Source: an uncultured Clostridia bacterium
GTDB taxonomy: Bacteria; Bacillota; Clostridia; Lachnospirales; Anaerotignaceae
Assembly (NCBI GenBank): GCA_944378105.1
Contig: CALWGC010000005.1
Location: forward strand, 1 to 64,000
Reading direction: 5' to 3'
Length of the DNA stretch: 64,000 nucleotides
The position numbers were made by a program, and so were the translations under genes. This document shows, piece after piece, positions 1 through 8,004 of this stretch. The notes beneath the pieces were generated by a model that saw only the letters and a program-made list of their open reading frames with translations, did no database searches and was not told where the DNA came from. Each line of letters begins with the position of its first letter. Position 1 is the stretch's first letter.

Positions 1-2
1 GC

Positions 3-533
3 AATAACCTGTTTGCGCCAAAAGAAAGCATCACCCGGGAACAGAGCATCATCATGGCCCTGAAATTTTATCAATATCTGAAAAATGGCGCCGTTTATAC
101 GCCGCAATCCGGCACGGCCCAAGGCAGCCAAACGGGCAGCACCTCCGGCAGCCAAACCACAACGCCTGTGACCGGCGGCTCCTTCCAGTCCAGTTTCGAT
201 GCCATTTATAATGGCCTGTCGGAACAGCTGGATTTGATGGAAATTGCCAATGCCACCGATCGGAGCCTGCCAAGCAGCGACGATTTCCCGAAAATTGAAG
301 CATCCTGGAAAAATCAGTATCCCGATCAGTCGGTGGCCATCGGCTATCTGGAAGCAGCCAGAGCAAAAATGATTGACGCCTGCGTGGCGGGAATTGATAT
401 TTATTTCTATCAGCAAATGGGCTATACCAATTCCACCCTGAGCCGCAAAACGGCGGAAGCCAGGGAAAAAATCAGCGGATATATCGAAGAAGCCAGAACC
501 TATCTGGAAAAAGCCAAAAGTGCAGTAAAATAA
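3..533 (+). CDS. SLH-domain cell-surface protein, C-terminal part (truncated at window edge)
   Basis: The reading frame is open from the first bases, so the gene begins outside the window; 176 residues are visible. The first ~30 residues (NLFAPKESITREQSIIMAL) match the end of an S-layer homology repeat, including the conserved TREQ segment, which in this family binds pyruvylated secondary cell-wall polymer. A Gly/Ser/Thr/Gln-rich linker follows (about residues 45-65), then a mostly helical, charged C-terminal region with no motif I recognise. The SLH module suggests the protein is attached to the outside of the cell wall. An internal ATG at 54 would start inside the SLH repeat and is unlikely to be the true start. 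Function beyond surface anchoring is unknown. Confidence 0.75.
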   Translation, partial: NNLFAPKESITREQSIIMALKFYQYLKNGAVYTPQSGTAQGSQTGSTSGSQTTTPVTGGSFQSSFDAIYNGLSEQLDLMEIANATDRSLPSSDDFPKIEASWKNQYPDQSVAIGYLEAARAKMIDACVAGIDIYFYQQMGYTNSTLSRKTAEAREKISGYIEEARTYLEKAKSAVK

Positions 534-543
534 CAAAAGAAGG

Positions 544-618
544 AAGAAAACAACCTCAGCAAAAATAAGATGGCTGTAATCCTTTGTATGTAAGGATTGC
601 AGCCAGCTTTGTTTTCTT
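544..618 (-). repeat. MITE-like palindromic element, copy A (inverted)
   Basis: This 75-bp element is bounded by AAGAAAACAA and its inverted copy TTGTTTTCTT. Inside lies a hairpin with arms related to GGCTGCAATCCTTACA and AAAGGATTGCAGCC. It matches 7617-7691 and 15625-15700 in the opposite orientation, with a few substitutions. It sits 10 bp after the stop of the SLH gene, so it could also act as a transcription terminator. Confidence 0.8.
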
Positions 619-813
619 TTAAAGCTACGCCAAAGGGTTCCTGCTTTTTTTGTCAAATTTTCTTGTTCAAAAAATTGTTACAAATCCGTCATACCCTGGA
701 CACAGGCACTTGGTATATTATCTTTGCAAGCAAGAAAAACCCCAAAACCCCAAAATTCATAAATACCATCCTTCCTTATCCTTTTTTGCACACCCCAAAC
801 AAAAAAGGGCAAA

Positions 814-842
814 GGCCCCGGTCGTTGGACTGGGGCTTTTTT
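814..842 (+). terminator. Intrinsic terminator
   Basis: A GC-rich stem (GCCCC ... GGGGC, with inner GTC/GAC pairs) is followed by TTTTTT. The 534-1026 gap holds this hairpin, the repeat at 544-618 and a half-hairpin GGGTTCCTGC plus T-run at 635-651 that resembles the right arm of the terminators at 27.3 and 32.2 kb. I see no gene in it. Confidence 0.7.
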
Positions 843-954
843 GTATTTCTTTTCCACTTTGAAAGGAAAAACTAACTATTTTTATCTTCCATTCTCCCTT
901 TTTCGTCTATTTTTCTGTAAAACTTTCTTTTTTTCTCCCTTTTTCTTCTTTTTC

Positions 955-983
955 TTTTCTGTGATATGGTTTTGTGCTATACT
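955..983 (+). promoter_or_regulatory. Putative extended -10 promoter of the lipoprotein-tadA operon
   Basis: TGC TATACT (-10 at 978-983) forms an extended -10 element. The hexamer 17 bp upstream (TTTTCT) is a weak -35. It lies about 44 bp before the chosen start of the downstream lipoprotein. Confidence 0.4.
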
Positions 984-1026
984 GAAAAGAAGCAATGGAT
1001 TTTGTTTTTATGAGGTTGTGTGGAGT

Positions 1027-2370
1027 ATGAAAAAATTGATCTTGCTTTTGCTCTGTGCCTGTCTTTGCACCGGTTGCAGCGATCAGACGGCAATGACCGA
1101 TGCGCCTGTGTTTTCTTTGACAGCCCAACAGCAGGAAACTTATGAAACCATCATCGACGAAACGCTCAACCAGTTCTATTGGTATTATCAGGCGGATTCG
1201 CTGCAATATGCCAGCACCACCATCCCCCAAGAGACCGAGGAGACGGCGGCGATCTTTGCGGCCTCGGCCGAAAGTGGCTATGACCTAAGCCGCTATGCCG
1301 GGCGGGAGGCGGTGGTCTATACAGTGCGGTTGCAACAGTTTAACCATGCCGACGGCGGCCTTTGCACCTTTTATTTTGTGGGAGATACCCTGGCCGGGGT
1401 GTTTCACAGCGCCTATGACGATCCAGAATCGGCCTATGCCTTGTCCATCCGAAACCCCTTTGCAAAGGAAACTACCTTTGCGGCCTATGAAAGTGAGGCC
1501 GAAAGCCTGCCTTATACCCGGGCCTCCAGTCGTCAGATGCCCGATGGCTTTTGCGATCGTTATGTGGATGAGCAGCAGTATCACTGGTATTTGTCTTTCA
1601 GCGGCCATCAATTGATGCTGTATCGATTCCAAAACGGTTATTTTTCACTGCAACGGACCATTAATGTCCAAAGCCAGACGGGGCTTTTGCCTTTGTCGGC
1701 GGCCTTTACGGCCGATGGCGGTTTGGCGGTCATTGTGGGGTCGGAAATAGAAAACGCCAATGACAGTGGTCAAAGCCGCTATATCAGTGAAAAAGCCGTC
1801 TTTTATGACGCTGCGTTTCGCCTGACCGGCGAAGAAATCACCTTTACCAGCGGCAGCTATTCCTGTGTCGCCTTGGTGGACGGCGAAACGGCTTTCCTCA
1901 ACGAAAACACCATGGAAACCTATACTTATACCCAAGAAGGCTGGCAGCGCCAGGCCGTCTATACCCTTGGCGTGGGGGCCACGGCCTTTTTGGAGACGGA
2001 TTTAGATGAGGATGGACAAAAGGAATATTTGTTCACCGATGGACTGGATTTGTATGTATTCCACAAAGAAGCCCAGTCCTTCCACTGCATTTGGCGTACC
2101 AATGTGGGCGTAGAAAGCTTCAGCGGGTTTTTGTACGCCGGGGATACCAATGGCGACGGTGTAGAGGAAATCTATGTTTCCGATGCCACCGGCACCGCCA
2201 TTCGCTATGTGGTGACAAAAAATGGTTTGGTTTCCCGCAATGAGGATATCCATTATCAGCAGCAGTTTTTTGTGGACGATTTTGACGGCAACGGCGTGGC
2301 CGACTATATTTTAAAAGAAGGCGCCGAAGCGCCGGTGAAAACCTTGTATTTGGGAGAGGACACGCCATGA
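1027..2370 (+). CDS. Lipoprotein with FG-GAP/VCBS-like repeats
   Basis: The 447-residue product starts MKKLILLLLCACLCTGC, a lipoprotein signal whose lipobox ends at Cys17, so it should be tethered to the outer face of the membrane. The frame is open further upstream, but the sequence before 1027 is AT-rich and translates to low-complexity Phe-rich peptide, so I start at the ATG of the signal. The last ~120 residues contain three Asp-rich calcium-loop-like segments (DLDEDGQKEY, DTNGDGVEEI, DFDGNGVADY) typical of FG-GAP/VCBS beta-propeller blades. The middle is beta-rich with no catalytic motif. It overlaps tadA by 4 bp and is probably co-transcribed with it, although no functional link is evident. 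Substrate or ligand unknown. Confidence 0.75.
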   Translation: MKKLILLLLCACLCTGCSDQTAMTDAPVFSLTAQQQETYETIIDETLNQFYWYYQADSLQYASTTIPQETEETAAIFAASAESGYDLSRYAGREAVVYTVRLQQFNHADGGLCTFYFVGDTLAGVFHSAYDDPESAYALSIRNPFAKETTFAAYESEAESLPYTRASSRQMPDGFCDRYVDEQQYHWYLSFSGHQLMLYRFQNGYFSLQRTINVQSQTGLLPLSAAFTADGGLAVIVGSEIENANDSGQSRYISEKAVFYDAAFRLTGEEITFTSGSYSCVALVDGETAFLNENTMETYTYTQEGWQRQAVYTLGVGATAFLETDLDEDGQKEYLFTDGLDLYVFHKEAQSFHCIWRTNVGVESFSGFLYAGDTNGDGVEEIYVSDATGTAIRYVVTKNGLVSRNEDIHYQQQFFVDDFDGNGVADYILKEGAEAPVKTLYLGEDTP

Positions 2371-2831
2371 CCATAGACGAACAATATATGCAAGAAGCGC
2401 TGAACGAAGCGCAAAAGGCCTTTGACATGGACGAAGTGCCCATCGGTGCTGTCATCGTCTATGAAGGACAGATCATTGGCCGCGGCTATAACCGTCGCAA
2501 CACCGATAAAAACCCCCTCTGCCATGCGGAAATTGCTGCCATTGACGAGGCGGCAAAGTGGATGGGCGATTGGCGCTTAGAAGGATGCACCCTCTATGTC
2601 ACCATCGAGCCTTGCCCCATGTGCGCCGGGGCCATTGTCCAAGCCAGAATCCCTAAAGTGGTCTTTGGGGCCAGAAACCCCAAGGCCGGCTGCGCCGGCT
2701 CTGTGGTGGACTTGTTCCATCAAGAAAAGCTGAACCACCAAGTGGAGGTGGAAGAAGGGGTGCTTTTGGCCGAATGTGCTGGAAAAATGAAGTCGTTTTT
2801 TGGGCGATTTCGCAAAGGGCAAGACGGTTGA
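2367..2831 (+). CDS. tadA: tRNA-specific adenosine deaminase
   Basis: This 154-residue zinc deaminase converts adenosine-34 to inosine in the anticodon of tRNA-Arg(ACG), which allows CGN wobble decoding. The cytidine-deaminase fold signature is complete: CHAEIAAID supplies the zinc His and catalytic Glu, and PCPMCAGA supplies the two zinc Cys. Length fits the family (about 150-170). The start ATG overlaps the stop of the lipoprotein gene (ATGA at 2367). Its own TGA stop lies inside the -35 hexamer of the SRP RNA promoter, so the two transcription units touch without any spacer. Confidence 0.95.
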   Translation: MTIDEQYMQEALNEAQKAFDMDEVPIGAVIVYEGQIIGRGYNRRNTDKNPLCHAEIAAIDEAAKWMGDWRLEGCTLYVTIEPCPMCAGAIVQARIPKVVFGARNPKAGCAGSVVDLFHQEKLNHQVEVEEGVLLAECAGKMKSFFGRFRKGQDG

Positions 2832-2856
2832 CACCGAAGGGGAAACAAGCTATAAT
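2828..2856 (+). promoter_or_regulatory. Consensus sigma-A promoter of the SRP RNA
   Basis: TTGACA (2828-2833), a 17-bp spacer and TATAAT (2851-2856) match the consensus exactly. The TGA stop of tadA is part of the -35 box. Transcription would start near 2863, about 20 nt before the mature RNA. Confidence 0.9.
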
Positions 2857-2885
2857 AGTAAGGCAAGAAACTAGTCATAAATTTT

Positions 2886-3150
2886 CCGTGCTAGCCGGGG
2901 CAGTAGCGGCGCCCTGTACCCACAATCCGCTATAGTGGGGGTGATGCCTGCTCTAGGCTCCAATTTTCACTGGTCTGCCCTTTCGCTGGGGTGTTGACGA
3001 TTGAGTCTTGTGCAACAGGAACTTATGAACCGTGTCAGGTCCGGAAGGAAGCAGCACTAAGTAACCACTTCTGTGTGCCGCAAGGTAGCTTAGTCCGAGC
3101 TTCAAACAAAGGTAACGCTTTGGGAAGAAGTGTCGAAAGCAGGCGCACGG
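2886..3150 (+). ncRNA. ffs: Signal recognition particle RNA, large (Alu-containing) type
   Basis: The scaffold RNA of the SRP guides membrane protein targeting together with Ffh. The universally conserved S-domain is plain: GTCAGGTCCGGAAGGAAGCA, with the symmetric and asymmetric loops that bind the Ffh M domain. The 5' part carries the Alu-domain segment GGGCAGTAGCGGCGCCC found in spore-former-type SRP RNAs. CCGTGC at 2886-2891 pairs with GCACGG at 3145-3150 to close the long helix, giving about 265 nt, the Bacillus/Clostridium size. It is driven by a consensus promoter and lies just upstream of dnaX, an arrangement common in Bacillota. Exact processed ends are inferred from the pairing. Confidence 0.95.
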
Positions 3151-3209
3151 ATTCATATCATTTTCATGATGTTGAATCACATTTTTGCCAAAACGAAAGT
3201 TTGACCAAC

Positions 3210-3237
3210 AAAAGCACACAGGGGACTGTGTGCTTTT
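3210..3237 (+). terminator. Hairpin terminator after SRP RNA
   Basis: AAAAGCACACAG (3210-3221) pairs with CTGTGTGCTTTT (3226-3237). The T-run is only four long, so some readthrough into dnaX is plausible. Confidence 0.65.
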
Positions 3238-3303
3238 CGTCTATGAGGAGACAGTCAAACGAAGCACAAAAGAAAGATACAAACGGGAAAGGAGGCCCTT
3301 CCT

Positions 3304-4890
3304 TTGGCCTATCAGGCACTTTATCGAAAATATCGTCCCCAACGGTTTGACCAAATGGTGGGGCAAGAAGCCATTTTAAAAACCCTGCGCAATCAGTTGC
3401 GCACCGGGCGCATCTCCCATGCCTATTTGTTCTGCGGCACCCGCGGCACCGGCAAAACTTCCACCGCAAAGATTTTTGCCAAGGCCATCAACTGCTTGGA
3501 CCCCCAAGACGGGGAACCCTGCGGCAAGTGCAGCTTATGCCAGGCCATGGAAGAAGGCCGCAGTGTCAATGTCATGGAAATCGATGCCGCATCCAATAAC
3601 GGCGTCGATAACATCCGGGATATCCGGGAAGAAGTGAAATATCCACCCACCGAGGGAAAGTATAAAATTTACATCATCGACGAAGTCCACATGCTTTCCA
3701 CCGGGGCCTTTAATGCCTTGTTAAAAACCTTGGAAGAGCCGCCGGAACATGTGATTTTTATTTTGGCCACCACCGACCCCCAAAAAGTGCCGGCCACCAT
3801 TTTGTCCCGGTGCCAGCGGTTTGATTTCCGTCGGATTTCTGCGGCAGAAATTGCTGCCACTTTGCGCTCTTATGTGGAGCAAGAAGGGGCCAAGGCCACC
3901 GATGAGGCCCTCCACACCATTGCCACACTGGCCGATGGCTCCCTGCGGGATAGCCTCAGTATTTTGGACCAATGTTTGGCCTTTTTCTTTGACGAAGAAC
4001 TGACAGAGGAGAAAGTGTTGGACATTGCGGGGGCCGTGGACCGTTCCATCTTTTTTGCCCTTGCCGATGGGCTGCGGCAAAAACAGATCCAGACACTGCT
4101 GGAGCTGGTGGACGAGGTGGTGACGCTGGGGCGGGAGATCCCAACCTTTACGGCACAGTTGGTGGAACATTTTCGGTCGTTACTGATTGCGGCCACGGTG
4201 GAAGAAGGGGCCTTTTTGCTGGATGTCAGCGGCGAGCAGTTTGCAGCCCTCAAAACCCAGGCCGAGACCTTTTCACCGGAGGAACTGACTTATTACATCC
4301 GGCGCTTTTCGGCGCTGTTATCGGAATTAAAGTATAGCCAAAGCCCAAGGGTGTTGCTGGAAGTGGAGCTGATTACCCTTTGTGCTCCCAGCGAAAGCAC
4401 CGACAGCAGCAGCATTTTGGCCCGCCTTTCTATGTTGGAGCGGCAGATCCAAACGGGCGTTGTGGTGCAGGCGGCGCCGGCCCAGGCAAAAAAACCATCC
4501 AAGCCGAAAAAAGAACGGCCAAAGGCCCTGCCGGAGGATGTGCAGGCGGTGATTTCCCATTGGGATGACTGGGCTGGGGAATGTGATACGGTTTCGGCTT
4601 TGCTGCTGAAAGATTGTCAGCCGGTGTATATGGAAGACGGGAAGCTGACGGTGGTTTGTAAGGACGAGACCAAACAGGATATCATCAAAAAACGTCTGCC
4701 CCAGCTGCAAGAAACCATTGACGGCCATTTGGAAAAAGAAATGGATGTCAAAACCATCACCGAAACCGATTATAAAGCCTGGGAAGAGTTGACCTATGGC
4801 GGTCTGGAAGAAGAGACCCCTTCTTCTGACGACCCCGATTTTGATAGTTTGATGCGGGGCTATTTCCCCGAAGCAGAGATACAAGAATAA
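3304..4890 (+). CDS. dnaX: DNA polymerase III subunits gamma/tau
   Basis: DnaX is the ATPase of the clamp loader; it assembles the beta clamp on DNA and ties the replicase together. The 528-residue product begins at a TTG preceded by AAAGGAGG. Motifs in order: Walker A GTRGTGKT, a four-Cys zinc module (CLDPQDGEPCGKCSLC), Walker B DEVHML and sensor 1 LATTDP, then the lid and collar domains to about residue 360 and a Lys/Pro-rich linker from about 390. The C-terminal 130 residues are tau-specific. Seven consecutive A bases in the linker sit in the register for a -1 frameshift, described separately. ybaB and recR follow, the usual dnaX-ybaB-recR order. Confidence 0.95.
   Translation: MAYQALYRKYRPQRFDQMVGQEAILKTLRNQLRTGRISHAYLFCGTRGTGKTSTAKIFAKAINCLDPQDGEPCGKCSLCQAMEEGRSVNVMEIDAASNNGVDNIRDIREEVKYPPTEGKYKIYIIDEVHMLSTGAFNALLKTLEEPPEHVIFILATTDPQKVPATILSRCQRFDFRRISAAEIAATLRSYVEQEGAKATDEALHTIATLADGSLRDSLSILDQCLAFFFDEELTEEKVLDIAGAVDRSIFFALADGLRQKQIQTLLELVDEVVTLGREIPTFTAQLVEHFRSLLIAATVEEGAFLLDVSGEQFAALKTQAETFSPEELTYYIRRFSALLSELKYSQSPRVLLEVELITLCAPSESTDSSSILARLSMLERQIQTGVVVQAAPAQAKKPSKPKKERPKALPEDVQAVISHWDDWAGECDTVSALLLKDCQPVYMEDGKLTVVCKDETKQDIIKKRLPQLQETIDGHLEKEMDVKTITETDYKAWEELTYGGLEEETPSSDDPDFDSLMRGYFPEAEIQE
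4488..4494 (+). other. Candidate -1 slippage site in dnaX
   Basis: A run of seven A falls as gcA-AAA-AAA relative to the dnaX frame, the X-XXY-YYZ arrangement of -1 frameshift sites. Shifting at residue 397 would add 24 residues and stop at 4568, giving a 421-residue gamma-like product. A small GGCC-AAA-GGCC hairpin lies about 22 nt downstream. This is sequence inference only; expression of two forms is not shown. Confidence 0.4.
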
Positions 4891-4921
4891 CAACAAAAAC
4901 GATATGGAGGAGATTCACATT

Positions 4922-5263
4922 ATGGCAAGAGGCGGATTTGGCGGCGGTATGCCGGGTATGAACATGAACCAGATCATGAAACAGGCACAAAAAATGCAAA
5001 AACAGATGGAAGAAGCCCAGGCTTCTTTGGCAGAACAGACCATTGAAACCACATCCGGCGGCGGCGCCATCACCGTCACCATCACCGGGAAAAAAGAACT
5101 GCGCGCAATCAAAATCAACCCCGAAGTGGTGGACCCAGACGATGTGGAAATGTTGGAAGACCTGGTGCTGACGGCGGTCAATGAAGCCATTCGCCAGGCC
5201 GATGAACTGGCCAATAACACCATGGGCCGCATCACCGGAGGCCTGGGCGGCGGCCTGTTCTAA
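4922..5263 (+). CDS. Nucleoid-associated protein, YbaB/EbfC family
   Basis: This 113-residue DNA-binding protein forms a dimeric 'tweezer' and is nearly always encoded between dnaX and recR. The N terminus is Gly/Met-rich ([20 protein letters not shown]), followed by a helical coiled segment and the beta-sheet part ending [11 protein letters not shown] start at 4922 because GGAGGA at 4908-4913 is well spaced for that ATG; the in-frame ATG at 4904 lies ahead of the ribosome site. The exact role in recombination or gene regulation is unsettled for the family. Confidence 0.9.
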   Translation: MARGGFGGGMPGMNMNQIMKQAQKMQKQMEEAQASLAEQTIETTSGGGAITVTITGKKELRAIKINPEVVDPDDVEMLEDLVLTAVNEAIRQADELANNTMGRITGGLGGGLF

Positions 5264-5280
5264 GAAAGAGGCGGCGGTGT

Positions 5281-5883
5281 ATGAATTACTATGGAAACCC
5301 CATTACGCGACTGATTGAGGAACTGGGGAGCTTGCCCGGCATTGGTGGCAAAAGCGCCCAACGGCTGGCTTTTTATTTGATCCATCAGCCCAAAGAGCGG
5401 GTGGAGCAGTTGGCGGAAGCCATTTTGGAAGCCAGAAGCCAGGTGCAGTATTGCTCCTGTTGCTGTAACCTCACCGATGAGGACCCCTGCCCCATCTGTA
5501 GCGACCCCAGACGGGACCATACCACCATCATGGTGGTGGAAGACCCGCGGGATATGGCGGCTTATGAAAAAACAAAGGAATACCATGGCCTTTATCATGT
5601 GCTCCATGGCGCCATCAACCCCATGCTGGGTGTGGGGCCGGAGGAACTGAAGATCAAAGAATTGCTGCACCGCCTGTCGGAAAACAACACGGTGCAGGAA
5701 GTGATTTTGGCCACCAACCCCAACGTGGAAGGAGAGGCCACGGCCATGTATATCAGCCGTCTCATCAAACCAACGGGGATCCGCGTCACCCGCATTGCCA
5801 ACGGCGTGCCGGTGGGCGGCGATTTGGAATATATTGACGAAGTGACCTTGTCCCGGGCCCTGGAAGGCCGCAGGGAACTGTAA
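5281..5883 (+). CDS. recR: Recombination mediator protein RecR
   Basis: RecR, with RecO (and RecF), loads RecA on SSB-coated single-stranded DNA during gap repair. The 200-residue length is normal. Features in order: a helix-hairpin-helix ([19 protein letters not shown], about residues 13-31), a four-Cys zinc finger (CSCCCN ... CPIC, about 58-75), and a Toprim domain ([16 protein letters not shown]) followed by the GATxNP-like [16 protein letters not shown]. It lies 17 bp after ybaB and 14 bp before thyA, so all five genes from dnaX to folA are probably one operon. Confidence 0.95.
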   Translation: MNYYGNPITRLIEELGSLPGIGGKSAQRLAFYLIHQPKERVEQLAEAILEARSQVQYCSCCCNLTDEDPCPICSDPRRDHTTIMVVEDPRDMAAYEKTKEYHGLYHVLHGAINPMLGVGPEELKIKELLHRLSENNTVQEVILATNPNVEGEATAMYISRLIKPTGIRVTRIANGVPVGGDLEYIDEVTLSRALEGRREL

Positions 5884-5897
5884 AAGGAGGCAGTGTT

Positions 5898-6728
5898 TTG
5901 AGCAGAGCCGATGAAATTTTTATTGCCAACTGTCGGGATATTTTGGAAAACGGTTATTCCACCGAAGCAGAAAAAAACCGTCCCGTTTGGGACGATGGGA
6001 CACCAGCCTATACCATCAAAAAATTTGGCGTGGTTAATCGCTATGACCTTTCCAAAGAATTTCCCATCATGACCCTGCGTTACACCAACTGGAAAGCGGC
6101 CATCGACGAATTGCTTTGGATTTGGCAGAAAAAAAGCAACCGGGTGGCAGAGCTGAACAGCCATATCTGGGATGAATGGACCGGCGAAGACGGTACCATC
6201 GGCAAGGCCTATGGCTATCAGTTGGGTGTGAAGCACCAATATAAAGAAGGTTGGTTTGACCAGGTGGACCGGGTGCTTTTTGACTTGAAAGAAAACCCCT
6301 ATAGCCGCCGGATTATGACCAATATCTATAACTTTGCCGATTTGCACGAAATGAACCTGTATCCTTGTGCTTATAGCATGACCTTTAACGTGGTGGATGG
6401 CCGGTTGAATGCCATCTTAAACCAGCGTAGCCAGGATACTCTGATGGCCAATAACTGGAACGTGGTGCAGTATGCCGTTTTGGTCCATATGTTTGCCCAA
6501 GTCAGCGGCCTGAAAGTGGGCGAATTGGTCCATGTCATCAGTGATATGCATATCTATAACCGTCATGTGGACATGGTAAAAGAACTGTTGACCCGCAAAC
6601 CGTTGCCGGCCCCCACATTCACCATGAACCCCGACGTGAAAAATTTCTATGACTTTACCGTCGATGATTTCCAGATCACCGGCTATGAATATGGCCCAAG
6701 CCTGGGCAAAATCCCCGTGGCCATTTAA
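5898..6728 (+). CDS. thyA: Thymidylate synthase
   Basis: ThyA methylates dUMP to dTMP using methylene-tetrahydrofolate, producing dihydrofolate that the adjacent folA product recycles. The 276-residue protein starts at TTG 5898, 7 bp after AAAGGAGG. The active-site Cys lies in NLYPCAYSMTF and the dUMP-phosphate region in LNQRSQDTLMANNWNV; the C-terminal half has SDMHIYNRHVDMVKELL. The Cys-flanking residues (YPCAYS) and RSQD differ from the E. coli-type PPCH and RSxD context, so it is a divergent ThyA-type enzyme, not a flavin-dependent ThyX. Catalytic activity is inferred from the preserved Cys and overall layout. Confidence 0.9.
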   Translation: MSRADEIFIANCRDILENGYSTEAEKNRPVWDDGTPAYTIKKFGVVNRYDLSKEFPIMTLRYTNWKAAIDELLWIWQKKSNRVAELNSHIWDEWTGEDGTIGKAYGYQLGVKHQYKEGWFDQVDRVLFDLKENPYSRRIMTNIYNFADLHEMNLYPCAYSMTFNVVDGRLNAILNQRSQDTLMANNWNVVQYAVLVHMFAQVSGLKVGELVHVISDMHIYNRHVDMVKELLTRKPLPAPTFTMNPDVKNFYDFTVDDFQITGYEYGPSLGKIPVAI

Positions 6729-6738
6729 GGAGGACGCC

Positions 6739-7242
6739 ATGGAACTGATTGAAATTGTAGCGGCCGACCGCAACTGGGCCATCGGCAAAGACGGCGACAT
6801 GTGTCACCATTTGCCGGAAGACATGGCCTTTTTCCGCCGTACCACATTGGGCGGCGTGCTTTTGATGGGCAGAAAAACCCTGGATTCTTTCCCGGGCGGA
6901 AAACCCTTACCAAAGCGCATCAATATTGTCATTACCCACCAAAAAGACTTTGAGAGAGAAGGCTGTTTGGTGGTTCATTCGGTGGAGGAGGCCCTTTCTC
7001 TGGCCCAAACCTTCGCCCCAAAGCCGGTGTTTGTGGTGGGCGGCGGTACCATCTATCGTCAAATGCTCCCCTTTTGCACCAAGGCTTATATTACAAAAAT
7101 CGATACCACGTTTGAAGCGCCCGATACCTTTATCGATAATCTGGACGCACTGGCCTCTTGGCGCGTGATAGAAGAAAGCGCGCCAATGGAACAAAACGGG
7201 CTTTCCTTCCGCTTTGTGACCTATGAACGCGGCAGTCAATGA
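6739..7242 (+). CDS. folA: Dihydrofolate reductase
   Basis: This enzyme reduces dihydrofolate to tetrahydrofolate with NADPH, closing the cycle opened by ThyA directly upstream (10 bp away). The 167 residues show the family pattern: IVAADRNWAIGKDGDM at the N terminus, LPEDMAFFRRTTLG for the substrate helix, VLLMGRKTLDSF and PLPKRINIVIT, and VVGGGTIYRQMLP for the NADPH-binding loop. The acidic substrate residue is the Glu in LPEDM. ATG 6739 is chosen because AAGGAGGA lies just before it; upstream in-frame ATGs lie inside thyA. Confidence 0.95.
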   Translation: MELIEIVAADRNWAIGKDGDMCHHLPEDMAFFRRTTLGGVLLMGRKTLDSFPGGKPLPKRINIVITHQKDFEREGCLVVHSVEEALSLAQTFAPKPVFVVGGGTIYRQMLPFCTKAYITKIDTTFEAPDTFIDNLDALASWRVIEESAPMEQNGLSFRFVTYERGSQ

Positions 7243-7260
7243 ATGCAAGGAGGTTTTATT

Positions 7261-7584
7261 ATGATTCATGCAAGCGTTGCCATTCAAGTATTGCCCGATG
7301 TATTGGACGATGGGGAAACGGTGCGGATTGTGGACGAAGTGATTGCCTACATTGAAAGCACCGGACTAAAGTTTTTCGTTTCGCCCTTTGAAACGACCAT
7401 TGAAGGGGACTATGACCAGTTGATGGAAGTGGTGAAACAGTGCCAGCTGATTGCCATCAAAGCCGGCGCACCATCGGTGAAAAGTTATGTCAAAATCTTT
7501 TATGAACCAAACAAACAGATTTTGACCATCAACGACAAAGTGGATAAGTATATGGAAAAAAACTGCAATGAACTGAACCAATAA
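7261..7584 (+). CDS. Thiamine-binding-type protein (MTH1187/YqgV, DUF77 family)
   Basis: The 107-residue protein matches the small DUF77 family (about 100 residues, ferredoxin-like fold, tetrameric), members of which bind thiamine or a related pyrimidine. Recognisable parts are IQVLPDV at the start, IAYIESTGLKFFVSPFETTIEGDYDQLMEVV in the middle region and the basic SVKSYVKIFYEP near residue 80. ATG 7261 has AAGGAGG 8 bp upstream; an earlier ATG at 7243 lies ahead of that site. It is the last gene before a repeat element, and no thiamine riboswitch precedes it. Its ligand here is inferred from the family. Confidence 0.75.
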   Translation: MIHASVAIQVLPDVLDDGETVRIVDEVIAYIESTGLKFFVSPFETTIEGDYDQLMEVVKQCQLIAIKAGAPSVKSYVKIFYEPNKQILTINDKVDKYMEKNCNELNQ

Positions 7585-7616
7585 GAAAAAGCGGAACACT
7601 TTTGATGCAGTTTCCT

Positions 7617-7691
7617 AAGAAAACAAAAACGGCTGCAATCCTTACACAGAAAGGATTGCAGCCGTTTTATTTTTGCTGAGGGTGTTTTCTT
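7617..7691 (+). repeat. MITE-like palindromic element, copy B
   Basis: A 75-bp element with ends AAGAAAACAA and TGTTTTCTT and a strong inner hairpin (CGGCTGCAATCCTT / AAGGATTGCAGCCG) followed by TTTTATTTTT. It lies 33 bp after the preceding stop and could terminate transcription. Copies A and C are at 544-618 and 15625-15700. Confidence 0.85.
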
Positions 7692-7868
7692 GTTGAGAAA
7701 TTACTTTTTTGTTCTTCTTTTTTGTGTTGCATCAGGGCAAAAAAATCAACAAAGGTCGCCCTTTTGTTCTTTTGTTCGGCTGTAAAGGGGGAACATATTT
7801 TTTGTCAGCCTCCCGCACCGCTGTTGCCGCAAAAAAGGGCAAAAAACGCCGTTTTTGTGCAATCTGCC

Positions 7869-7912
7869 AAAGACCCCCAACTTTTTTCCAAAGTTGGGGG
7901 TCTTTTTCCTTT
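7869..7912 (+). terminator. Strong hairpin terminator between convergent genes
   Basis: Perfect 16-bp arms (AAAGACCCCCAACTTT and its complement) with a T-rich tail on the plus strand. Between 7585 and 8004 I see only the repeat copy B and this hairpin. It may serve murC, which ends at 8005 on the other strand, less well because the minus-strand T-run is short. Confidence 0.75.
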
Positions 7913-8004
7913 TCTTTTTGTATAGAACATCTGACAGAAGTTGTACCCAAAAAATCAGTTGTCACCGTCAAAATTGTTTATAACTTTGTGGATAAAGTGG
8001 ATAA

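Noticed and set aside
841-1026. Upstream extension of the FG-GAP lipoprotein frame to 841
   Set aside because: The added residues are low-complexity Phe/Lys-rich sequence read from an AT-rich promoter region; the lipoprotein signal begins at 1027.
690-1142. The C-terminal molybdopterin-like part of the StnC-like protein (residues 690-1142 of that protein) read as an active formate dehydrogenase
   Set aside because: No Cys or Sec in the expected catalytic position and no full-length cofactor domain were seen; no formate dehydrogenase accessory genes are adjacent.
2991-3350. Open frame across the SRP RNA region
   Set aside because: It runs through the conserved S domain of the RNA and into the dnaX start in another frame; the RNA explains the conservation.
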